Assembly (NCBI GenBank): GCA_018061945.1
Contig: JAGOTD010000002.1
Span: forward strand, 62,001 to 126,000
Source: Candidatus Peribacteraceae bacterium
GTDB taxonomy: Bacteria > Patescibacteriota > Gracilibacteria > Peribacterales > Peribacteraceae
Direction: 5' to 3'
DNA: 64,000 bases
Shown here: positions 38,901-45,775 of the stretch, piece after piece
Layout: every line of letters starts with the position of its first letter
Numbering within the stretch: position 1 is the stretch's first letter
Notes under the pieces: generated by a model
Seen by the model: only the letters and a program-made list of their open reading frames with translations
Told to the model about the DNA's origin: nothing
Database searches by the model: none
Translations under genes and position numbers: made by a program

Positions 38901-39356
38901 ATGAACTTGCAGTATGGCGTACCACTGGATGTTCTGTGTGAAAAGCTCGTGAACACACGTTTCGAACCGATGGGAATGACAAGCAACAAAGAGATTCCGA
39001 TGGTCAAATCCATCATGGACTACCTGGGTCGTTGGCTCGCTCTCAAGTTCCTAACCAAAGAGAAAGCCAAGCGTTACCACAATCCGGATCTCATCGATCG
39101 CTCGTACAAGACGGGCACCAAGAGTAAAGATGCGTTTGCTATGCGCCTCCCTGTTGTTGACGAAGGTTCCGTTGCCATCGATATGACCAGTCCGAGTATC
39201 GAGAAAGCAGCCGAAACCATTATGGACGATCTCGAAGCTGCCAAACTCCAGGGCTTTACCGGTTCTGTGTGCTCCGGCTGCGGATCCACCAAAATGAAGC
39301 GCAATGGATCGTGTGAGGTTTGCTTGGATTGTGGAGCGACGAGTGGGTGTTCGTGA
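35931..39356 (+). CDS. nrdJ: Adenosylcobalamin-dependent ribonucleotide reductase (class II)
   Basis: Reduces ribonucleotides to deoxyribonucleotides with B12 as radical source. 1141 residues. The active site shows HACFIQSV (first Cys) and NPCSEYMFLDNTACNLASVN (the NxCxE radical/acid motif). GTGTNFSRLRG and PTGTIGLLMDCDTTGIEPD are further signatures. The C-terminus is a zinc ribbon/redox tail (CSGCGSTKMKRNGSCEVC LDCG). Ends in TGA. About 300 residues between the catalytic core and the tail are the usual NrdJ extension. Paired NrdR boxes precede it; a terminator follows. B12 must be imported or made elsewhere. Confidence 0.97.
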   Translation: MNPNVSSVPKSQFVPLEELNKISESTVDKGKKKVTAKKAADIMPKGAGKGLTIARRFTNPGSNPLDEVKYEKRVSRISNKDGSVVFEMKDAEVPAAWSQVATDIVVSKYFRKAGVPQYDAQGNVMKDAEGNVITGPEKSARQLVSRLAGCWRFWGETHGYFATKQDAQAFEDELSYMLIHQMVAPNSPQWFNTGLNYAYGITGKPQGHYYADPVTGEVRQSEDAYTHPQPHACFIQSVEDDMVNEGGIMDLWVREARLFKYGSGTGTNFSRLRGAGEPLSGGGNTSGLMSFLKVGDRAAGAIKSGGTTRRAAKMVCLDCDHPDIFEFVNWKVNEEKKVAALVKAGYDADFNGEAYATVSGQNSNNSIRTSQAFLEAVERDEDWNLYWRTELRKAQEEDRLPNPHKTFKARKLWDEVCYAAWACADPGVQYDTSINEWHTCPKDGRINASNPCSEYMFLDNTACNLASVNLLKFMNNEESLFRGIEAFDVDGFKHAVRLWTIVLEISVLMAQFPSKEIAELSYRYRTLGLGYANLGAMLMRMGIPYDSVMGRAICGSITAVLTGDSYATSAEMAEQLGTFPGYARNKEDMLRVIRNHRRAAYNAADSEYETLSIKPVGIDQKTTPSYLLKAAKESWDRALELGEKYGYRNAQTTVIAPTGTIGLLMDCDTTGIEPDFAIVKFKKLAGGGYMKIANQSVKPALHALGYADDQVDDIMRYVMGTLSLEGAPHINRQTLKAKGFTDSDIANIEKNLPSVFEMSFAFNKWTLGEETMKKLGFTPEQIADMNFNILKGLGFTSAQIEEANVHICGHMTVEGAPKLKAEHLPVFDCANRCGKIGKRYIHAEGHIRMMAAAQPFISGAISKTINLPNEATIEDFKQAYSLSWKLGVKANALYRDGSKMSQALSNKSDDKEEKAEPQIIEKIVIKEVPRRKKLADERMSITHKLAVAGHEAYVHVGLYEDGQPGEIFIKMSKEGSTLSGVMDTLALSLSMNLQYGVPLDVLCEKLVNTRFEPMGMTSNKEIPMVKSIMDYLGRWLALKFLTKEKAKRYHNPDLIDRSYKTGTKSKDAFAMRLPVVDEGSVAIDMTSPSIEKAAETIMDDLEAAKLQGFTGSVCSGCGSTKMKRNGSCEVCLDCGATSGCS

Positions 39357-39415
39357 CCAGCCTACGCTCTGCGGAGCTCTGGCCGGCAAGGAAGAAATTT
39401 GAAGCTAGAATCAAT

Positions 39416-39440
39416 GAAGCCGGAATACTCCGGCTTCTTT
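39416..39440 (+). terminator. Terminator after nrdJ
   Basis: GAAGCCGGA-atac-TCCGGCTTC stem followed by TTT. Confidence 0.75.
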
Positions 39441-39482
39441 GCTGCATTGCTAGGAAGGCTAAAAGTGTTAGTATGACTTACT

Positions 39483-39917
39483 ATGACACGTTACACAGAC
39501 CAGCAATGCGCAAATTTCATTGCAGATAAAACAGGCTTGCTGGTCGAAGTAGCGCTCACTGAATTAGATACCGGGGTGGTAGAGCTGGACGTACGATACC
39601 AGTCCACACTTGTAATTCATCAACAGCCGGCGCCAAACCTGCTTCGAGGCATAAATCTACCGTCCTTTTTCCATTATGGCGAAGAGACACTGCCATTTCG
39701 ACTACGCCTTGTGCAACTGCTTGGAAACCTGGCCCTGCGCCATGAAATACTGAAACGTTTTCAAGGCGATGTAAAGGAAGGTATAGATGTGCCGGAATCG
39801 ATCATTCGGCTAGAGGACATTCGTACACAGGTACGAGAGTGTACAGAGCTTGTATTAGATGCATTTGAAGCAACAGAAATAAGGCGATTGCTTGCGTTTG
39901 CAAGAAAGATGAACTAA
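39483..39917 (+). CDS. Protein of unknown function
   Basis: 144 residues, no family recognised. Soluble, probably a beta-rich first half (VEVALTELDTGVVELDVRY) and helical second half (RLEDIRTQVRECTELVLDAF). No signal peptide. Convergent with the next gene with only 3 nt between. Confidence 0.65.
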   Translation: MTRYTDQQCANFIADKTGLLVEVALTELDTGVVELDVRYQSTLVIHQQPAPNLLRGINLPSFFHYGEETLPFRLRLVQLLGNLALRHEILKRFQGDVKEGIDVPESIIRLEDIRTQVRECTELVLDAFEATEIRRLLAFARKMN

Positions 39918-39920
39918 TAC

Positions 39921-40361
39921 TTAGGCATGCCTTCGCTTTTTTGAGGGGCCGCCAAAAGATCCCATAGATCTTTCTTTATGATTTGCTTCGACGGGAGCAT
40001 TCAAAATATCATGGGCAGCCTGACGTGCCTCGCTCACATAGCGAAGATACTTAGGAATTTCGCCCTGGTGAGGATATTCATCTAAAGCAACTTCTAAATC
40101 GGTGGCTTCACTCATGAGCTCATCTGCAATATTGATACCCCCCTCTTTTGTGGAATGAAGATGCAACAAGCCGTCACCTGTAAACAATTCACCTTCAATT
40201 ACTTGCTGACGTGTATGTTTTGTAGGATCGTAGCCAAGAATCTTTTGAATGTTGCCCGAAATTTTTCGTACATTTCTTGCACGAGCATCGCGAGAATCGA
40301 CAATAGGCTGATCTTCTAGGCTAGCAAGGGGCTGTTGCTCAAAAAGTTTATTGGTATTCAT
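39921..40361 (-). CDS. Protein of unknown function
   Basis: 146 residues, charged and helical, no family recognised. Ends in a basic GGPSKKRRHA tail. The promoter is near consensus and its -10 box lies 7 nt before the ATG, so the mRNA should be leaderless. Confidence 0.7.
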   Translation of the reverse strand: MNTNKLFEQQPLASLEDQPIVDSRDARARNVRKISGNIQKILGYDPTKHTRQQVIEGELFTGDGLLHLHSTKEGGINIADELMSEATDLEVALDEYPHQGEIPKYLRYVSEARQAAHDILNAPVEANHKERSMGSFGGPSKKRRHA

Positions 40362-40368
40362 ATGTTAT

Positions 40369-40397
40369 ATTATACAATATTTATATAAATAATGCAA
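40369..40397 (-). promoter_or_regulatory. Promoter TTGCAT-17-TATAAT
   Basis: Minus-strand promoter with a perfect -10 box 7 nt from the ATG at 40361; the predicted start is within 1 nt of the codon. Confidence 0.75.
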
Positions 40398-40405
40398 ATA
40401 TCATT

Positions 40406-40705
40406 CTACAATCCCGCACTAAATTCAATGAGTCTATCATCCGGCGCAGCCCTATTCTTAGAGCTTTTATCACATTTTACACACTTATAAAGGATCATAA
40501 ATCCACGCTTGCTGTCTTGGTCGATTCCGGTAGGCTTTAGTAGCCCTTTGCACGTACTTGCCCTATCACCAGGTCCCACATCATCTACATGCTTTCCATG
40601 CAAACAGTATGGGCAGTGATCCCTATAAGTTCCCTTTAGTAAGGGCTCCACAGGTTTTTTACAGTTCTCACAGACGAATGGTTCTTCGCGGGGAATGAAA
40701 GGCAT
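40406..40705 (-). CDS. RNHCP-domain zinc-ribbon protein
   Basis: 99 residues covering the whole RNHCP domain family: FVCENCKKPV, the signature region YRDHCPYCLHGKHVD (D in place of N in RNHCP), PGDRASTCKG, and YKCVKCDKSSKNRAAPDD. Six or more Cys suggest two zinc sites. The function of this family is unknown; many members sit near translation or stress genes. Divergent from the next small gene with a 36-bp gap. Confidence 0.85.
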   Translation of the reverse strand: MPFIPREEPFVCENCKKPVEPLLKGTYRDHCPYCLHGKHVDDVGPGDRASTCKGLLKPTGIDQDSKRGFMILYKCVKCDKSSKNRAAPDDRLIEFSAGL

Positions 40706-40733
40706 TTGATTATTTTAGATAGTTAATTATAGT
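40706..40733 (+). promoter_or_regulatory. Promoter TTGATT-16-TATAGT
   Basis: The -10 box lies 8 nt before the ATG at 40742; predicts a leaderless mRNA. Confidence 0.5.
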
Positions 40734-40741
40734 AATACTGT

Positions 40742-41122
40742 ATGGATCAGTTAGCATTCCTTAAAATCACACAGAAGCAATTGGGTGCATTAGAGCAGAG
40801 AATTTCTGAGAGAGGAATAGATGATATCTTTGCTCAAGAGCATTATTTGGAAATAGCTCTGTCGAAGCGATTACGAGGCGTTAAAAGAGATATAGAAAAA
40901 TTGTTCACGTCTATAAACAATATGACAGTTTCTGTTTTATTTCCGAAAATAACTGTACAAATCACTGAGTATGCGCGAGACGAATCGAAAGGCTTTTGTA
41001 CAGAGAAGTTAGATGATAAAAACAGAACAATCGAGCTAATGCTCTTAGTTGCATATTGTTTTGAGGCACGTGAACAAGTATCAAAAATTATAACTAATTT
41101 TGACTCTCTTCACTTTGGCTGA
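40742..41122 (+). CDS. Protein of unknown function
   Basis: 126 residues, mostly helical and charged, no family recognised. No signal peptide or membrane segment. Convergent with ychF, with only 1 nt between the stop codons. Confidence 0.65.
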   Translation: MDQLAFLKITQKQLGALEQRISERGIDDIFAQEHYLEIALSKRLRGVKRDIEKLFTSINNMTVSVLFPKITVQITEYARDESKGFCTEKLDDKNRTIELMLLVAYCFEAREQVSKIITNFDSLHFG

Positions 41123-41123
41123 T

Positions 41124-42218
41124 TTATACGTTAAATCGAAAGTGCAGTACATCTCCGTCTTGCACAATATACTCTTTGCCTTCGACTCGCAGCTTTCCGG
41201 CTTCTTTTGCCTTAGTTTCACTGCCGGCAGTCACAAAATCGTCGTAGCCAATCGTTTCGGCTCGAATAAAGCCTTTCTCGAAATCTGTATGAATCACGCC
41301 TGCTGCCTGCGGGGCGGTAGCACCTTTTTTAACCGTCCATGCCCGCACCTCTTTTACGCCGGCTGTAAAATAGGTTTGCAGCCCAAGAAGGTCATACGCA
41401 CTACGAATCAGTTGGTCCAAACCGGAGGATTTGACGCCAAGTGAAGAGAGCATTTCTTGGCCTTCTTCAGGGCTCAATGCATTTAATTCCTCTTCCAATC
41501 TTGCGGAAACGATAATCGCGATATCTTTGTCCGTTAAAGCTGCTTTCTGCTTGGCTTCGGCGAGACTCATCTTGCCAATTTCCTGTTCCGAGACATTCAA
41601 TGCATAGAGCATCGGCTTATCGGTAAGAAGCATTAGAGCCCTAGCATAAGGCACTTCATCCTTATCTAGAGTTACAGTTGATGCCAGCAAACCCGCATCG
41701 AGGGCTTTCTGTAGTTTTTCTAGTACAGCAAACTCTTTGACTAGGTCTTTATTGCCAGAACGTGCTCCGCCGGCAATTTTATCCACTTTCTTGGTTACTT
41801 TATCCAAATCCGAGATAATGAGCTCGGCTTCGATAATCTCGCGGTCGCGCTTGGGGTCGACCGAGCCTTCGACGTGAATAATATCGCCACCACCAAAGAC
41901 GCGCACAACATGACAAATAGCGTCTACTTCTCGGATGTGGCTCAAAAATGCATTACCCAGACCTTCGCCTTTACTGGCTCCTTTGACAAGACCGGCAATA
42001 TCGACAAATTCGACAATAGTGGGGATAGTCTTTTCTGGCTGTATCAATTCGGCAAGTTTGGTCAATCGAGGATCTGGCACTTCCACCACTCCTACGTTTG
42101 GGTCAATCGTACAGAAAGGGTAGTTAGCTGCCTGTGCACCTTGGCTTCTGGTAAGAGCATTAAACAGAGTTGATTTACCGACGTTTGGAAGACCGACGAT
42201 ACCGATTTTGAGGGACAT
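41124..42218 (-). CDS. ychF: OBG-type ATPase YchF
   Basis: Ribosome-associated P-loop NTPase that prefers ATP. 364 residues, standard length. [15 protein letters not shown] (G1), [19 protein letters not shown] (G3), and the altered G4 (NVSE in place of NKxD) that marks YchF are all present. The C-terminal TGS domain includes [13 protein letters not shown] and [16 protein letters not shown]. Alone on the minus strand; CGTAATTCG-type words lie just upstream (42228-42262). Confidence 0.97.
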   Translation of the reverse strand: MSLKIGIVGLPNVGKSTLFNALTRSQGAQAANYPFCTIDPNVGVVEVPDPRLTKLAELIQPEKTIPTIVEFVDIAGLVKGASKGEGLGNAFLSHIREVDAICHVVRVFGGGDIIHVEGSVDPKRDREIIEAELIISDLDKVTKKVDKIAGGARSGNKDLVKEFAVLEKLQKALDAGLLASTVTLDKDEVPYARALMLLTDKPMLYALNVSEQEIGKMSLAEAKQKAALTDKDIAIIVSARLEEELNALSPEEGQEMLSSLGVKSSGLDQLIRSAYDLLGLQTYFTAGVKEVRAWTVKKGATAPQAAGVIHTDFEKGFIRAETIGYDDFVTAGSETKAKEAGKLRVEGKEYIVQDGDVLHFRFNV

Positions 42219-42227
42219 GAGAGAGGG

Positions 42228-42262
42228 GAATTACGAAGTACGAATATCGAATTACAAATAAG
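42228..42262. repeat. CGAATTACG-type array upstream of ychF
   Basis: ATTACGAAGTACGAATATCG and following words, the same family as 18939 and 22264. Confidence 0.55.
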
Positions 42263-42361
42263 GATCCGTAGTGTAGCATGACAATCGAAATATGCTATGT
42301 ATTAATGTATTAACACAGTAATATTTAAGTCTTTTGAATCTAGGATTTAATGTCTAAAACA

Positions 42362-42389
42362 TTGACAAAAATGCTATTTTGCATATAAT
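42362..42389 (+). promoter_or_regulatory. Promoter TTGACA-16-TATAAT
   Basis: Both boxes perfect, 16-nt spacer. The -10 box ends 11 nt before the ATG at 42401, so the leader is about 5 nt. Confidence 0.85.
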
Positions 42390-42400
42390 ACAAAAACCTT

Positions 42401-43603
42401 ATGAAGAACCTTTTCGCAGCCCTTCTTATCATTGGCACAGTTGCGACAAGTTCGAGTGTTTCAGCTGCCGGTGTCTCTTTCGCCGATGTGCAAGGAACAC
42501 CATTTGAAACGAGTGCAGTGGCTCTTGCCCAAGCAGGAGTCGTTTCCGGGTATTCCGATGGCACATTGCGTCCGTATTATTACGTTCGCCGCGCGGAGGC
42601 CATAAAAATGATTGTGGAAGCCAATCCGGCCTTTAAAAGAGAGTTGAACTGGTTTGCTGCTCATCCATCGCCCATTCCGCTCTTTTCCGATCTTGCGCCG
42701 ACTGCTTGGTACACACCATACGTCGAAGTTGCTTTTAAGCATCATATTATCACCGGCTACAGCGACGGCACATTTCGCCCAGATGATATTGTGAGCGCAG
42801 GTGAATCAATCAGCATGATAATTCGTGCAATGGGTTCGGATAATGCACCCGGCAGTGTCGTGTATTCGGCAGCTATCGACAATCAGCCTGGTAAATGGTT
42901 TACGCCGTATGTAAACGTTGCCATCAACAAAAACTTGCTCATGCGCGGACAAACTTTATCGGTTGCTCAAAATATCAATCGTGGCCAGTTCTTCGATATT
43001 TTGTACCGCATGCGAGAAGTATCGCTCAAGCGTTTAGTCGCCTTTAACGGTCCTGAGCCACTAAACAGTAGCGCAAGTGGCCTTCAAACTGGCACACAGC
43101 TAGCCATGCAATCACCGAATGTCGCGGGACCCCAAATGATTCCGGTTCATCCAGACAACGCGAAATATCTCTCGAAAAAGGCATTTGCTATCACTATTCC
43201 ATCGCTTGGCATCACCGATCTGAGTATTGCTACTCCCAAAGATCCGTACACCGCCAAAGGCGTGCTGGTGCCGCTGGCATCAGGTGTTGGTCATTTGTTC
43301 AACTATCCTGGTCAAAACGGCAAGATACTTGTCTATGGCCATAGCAGCAGCAACCCATGGGATAAATCTTCCTATACGAAAATCTTCCGCCAGATCAACA
43401 AGCTCAAAAACGGCGATTTGGTCTACGTAACGTATAACGGTCGCTTGTTTACCTACAAGATCACCGGTCATAAAACCGTGTCCGCCAAAGACACGAAAGA
43501 CTATCAGCCCGATGGCAGCGGCGAGCAGCTCATTTTGTACACCTGCTGGCCACCAGATAGTATCTCGCAGCGTTTCCTGCAGTTTGCAACACTGGTCAAC
43601 TAA
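42401..43603 (+). CDS. SLH-domain sortase (class D/E-like)
   Basis: Exported transpeptidase, 400 residues. Signal peptide MKNLFAALLIIGTVATSSSV is followed by three SLH repeats (about 25-70, 93-140, 155-205; GYSDGTLRP and GYSDGTFRP in the first two). A linker leads to the sortase domain (about 260-400) with the catalytic His314 (VYGHSS), Cys382 (LYTCWPP) and Arg391 (SQRF). Class assignment is tentative. Sortases are normally anchored by a membrane helix; here SLH repeats take that place. No LPxTG-type substrate is clear in the window. It is transcribed from a perfect promoter and followed at 44 nt by the TMTC-like gene. Confidence 0.9.
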   Translation: MKNLFAALLIIGTVATSSSVSAAGVSFADVQGTPFETSAVALAQAGVVSGYSDGTLRPYYYVRRAEAIKMIVEANPAFKRELNWFAAHPSPIPLFSDLAPTAWYTPYVEVAFKHHIITGYSDGTFRPDDIVSAGESISMIIRAMGSDNAPGSVVYSAAIDNQPGKWFTPYVNVAINKNLLMRGQTLSVAQNINRGQFFDILYRMREVSLKRLVAFNGPEPLNSSASGLQTGTQLAMQSPNVAGPQMIPVHPDNAKYLSKKAFAITIPSLGITDLSIATPKDPYTAKGVLVPLASGVGHLFNYPGQNGKILVYGHSSSNPWDKSSYTKIFRQINKLKNGDLVYVTYNGRLFTYKITGHKTVSAKDTKDYQPDGSGEQLILYTCWPPDSISQRFLQFATLVN

Positions 43604-43647
43604 ATTGGCAGCAGAGTTGCAGTAAATAAGTATAGAGTAGTCTGACT

Positions 43648-45594
43648 ATGAAGAAGTCTGCATTTGCCGTCTTTGGACTTTGGAGGAAGGACAGGTTTGT
43701 TCAGATGCTTCTCCTCCTCCTTCTGACTGTCACATTTATTGCATATCTCCCGTCACTGTGGAATAACTTTGTTGATTTTGACGATGTGTTACTCATTGGC
43801 GAGAATGCGTTTGTGCATCAACTGAGCCTGCAGAATCTGTACGCGGCTTTTACCTCGTACGATCCAGAACTGTACATTCCACTCACGTTTGTGAGCTACA
43901 TGCTGGAGTACGCATTTGTCGGCACCAGCCCATTCCTCTATCACTTCGACAGTCTTCTGCTTCATTTGCTCAGCACTATTCTTGTTGCGATGTTTGTTGT
44001 GCTTGCAACCGAAAGAAAGCGCGATGCCCTTATAGTAGCGGCTCTCTTTGCATTACACCCGATGCAGGTAGAGGCGGTTGCCTGGATTGCGGCTCGCAAG
44101 GACGTGTTATCCGCTTTTTTCTTTCTGGCAACACTCTGTACATATCTTCTTTATTGCAAAAATCATAAACACTCGCTGTATGCTCTGTGCGTGTGTTTGT
44201 TTACACTCGGGCTTCTTGCCAAAGTCTCGATTGTTACATTGCCGCTGTGTTTGCTTCTTCTGGATTGGCTGCGTGGCCGTTCGATCCGCTTGCGCTGGCG
44301 CGTTGCAGAACTGGCGCCATTCTTTCTGATTGCCGGTATTTTTCTTGGTGTCGCTTGGTATGGAAAACACGGCATACTTTCCTCTTTGCAGCCGCTGCAA
44401 CTCCTCATGATCAGCTTGCGTGTGCCGATGTTTATCGCCAGCGGTGTAGTGTACCCGTTTCATTTCTCAGTCCTGTATTTGCTTCCATCACCACTCAATA
44501 TCTTTTCCGCTGATTTTGTACTGCCTGCTGCCTGTACCATCATAATTTCTCTCGTTTCCCTTTTTTCGATTGTGCGCCAAAAAGCGCGCCTCATAGTGTT
44601 CGGCTGGTGGTTTTTTCTGCTGTGCCTGGCGCCGAGCATGACCAACATTTCCAAAGCTGGCGAACTGTATCTCACTTCCGATCGCTACAGTTACATCGCT
44701 TCCATCGGTCTGTTTCTGATAGTGGCAGCTTTCGTGCGTAGCTTCATGCATCGGTACAAACACGGGCAATTTATTGCCAAGCGCGGTGGAGCGATTATCG
44801 TCGCTTTACTTGCGCTGCTCACCTGCACGCAATCACTTCTCTGGCGCGATAGTAAAACGTTGTTTACACACGCGGTCGCGCTGTATCCGCAGTCTGCCGT
44901 CGCACACAGTATTCTGGGCAATGCCAGTATAAAAAGAGGAGACAACAAAACAGCGTTGCAGGAATATGCCAAAGCACTAGCCATACGTCCGGATTTGGCC
45001 AAAAGCTATACGCCACTTGCGATGCTCTATCAGTTGCAAGGCGATGCGAAAAAAGCCGAGGAACTTCTATTGCAAGCAATACGCATTGATCCGCAAGATG
45101 CAACGACACTCAGTGAAATGGGTTTGCTGGAATACAACAGAGGCAATAACGAGAAGGCGATTGAGTATTACGAACGATCACTGCGAAACGGATCCAAGCG
45201 GTTTAACCTAAGCAAGCGCGTTGCAACGTACAACAATTTGGCAGCGGCGTACGCCAAGCAAAAACTCTACGACAAAGAAATCGAGCAGTACGAACAGGCG
45301 CTGCTGGTGGATCCGAATTTTTATTTCAGTTACTACAACATGGCGGCGAGCTACACCGAACAAGGCAAAGACGATAAAGCATTTATTGCTCTCAAGAAAG
45401 CCGTGGAAATCAATCCTGCTTTTACCGACGCGCACATGAGTCTCGCTCGGCTGTATACCAGGCAGAATGCGTGGTCAGACGCACTCAGCGAAGCAGAAAT
45501 TGTCCGTCGATTGCAGCCGGATTATCCGGATATTGATGTGTTTATTCGGGTGGTAGAGGAGAAGTTGGGCATGGTGTCGAGGAATAATCATTGA
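43648..45594 (+). CDS. TMTC-like GT-C membrane protein with TPR repeats
   Basis: 648 residues. The N-terminal half (about 17-400) has about nine membrane helices and the GT-C features YLPSLWNNFVDFDD (the acidic pair in the first loop) and ALHPMQVEAVAWIAARKD. The C-terminal half has about five TPRs (YAKALAIRPDLAKSY, YERSLRNG, YEQALLVDPNFYFSYYN, LKKAVEINPAF). This matches the animal TMTC O-mannosyltransferases and bacterial relatives. It probably transfers a sugar to surface proteins, but donor and acceptor are unknown. Follows the sortase in the same direction. Confidence 0.85.
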   Translation: MKKSAFAVFGLWRKDRFVQMLLLLLLTVTFIAYLPSLWNNFVDFDDVLLIGENAFVHQLSLQNLYAAFTSYDPELYIPLTFVSYMLEYAFVGTSPFLYHFDSLLLHLLSTILVAMFVVLATERKRDALIVAALFALHPMQVEAVAWIAARKDVLSAFFFLATLCTYLLYCKNHKHSLYALCVCLFTLGLLAKVSIVTLPLCLLLLDWLRGRSIRLRWRVAELAPFFLIAGIFLGVAWYGKHGILSSLQPLQLLMISLRVPMFIASGVVYPFHFSVLYLLPSPLNIFSADFVLPAACTIIISLVSLFSIVRQKARLIVFGWWFFLLCLAPSMTNISKAGELYLTSDRYSYIASIGLFLIVAAFVRSFMHRYKHGQFIAKRGGAIIVALLALLTCTQSLLWRDSKTLFTHAVALYPQSAVAHSILGNASIKRGDNKTALQEYAKALAIRPDLAKSYTPLAMLYQLQGDAKKAEELLLQAIRIDPQDATTLSEMGLLEYNRGNNEKAIEYYERSLRNGSKRFNLSKRVATYNNLAAAYAKQKLYDKEIEQYEQALLVDPNFYFSYYNMAASYTEQGKDDKAFIALKKAVEINPAFTDAHMSLARLYTRQNAWSDALSEAEIVRRLQPDYPDIDVFIRVVEEKLGMVSRNNH

Positions 45595-45599
45595 ATGAA

Positions 45600-45775
45600 G
45601 AATGCAGTCGTAGAAAGACTCAAAGGACTCAGAAGACTCAGAGGAAACAAAGGAATGATATATCACGAACTTCGTGCCCGTAGGTTATAATCGTTCGGCT
45701 ACCACCATGTGCGTTTCGCCCATGGTACCTTTCCTTTGAGTCTTCTGAGTCCTTTGCTTCCTCTGAGTCTTTTAC
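45600..45775. repeat. Inverted GACTCAAAG/CCTTTGAGTC arrays between convergent genes
   Basis: Left arm 45614-45655 (AAAGACTCAAAGGACTCAG and so on) and right arm 45730-45775 (CCTTTGAGTCTTCTGAGTCC). They can form a stem of about 45 bp around a loop of about 75 nt. The gap separates two genes that end towards each other. The right end reaches the stop of the TraG-like gene. Confidence 0.85.
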
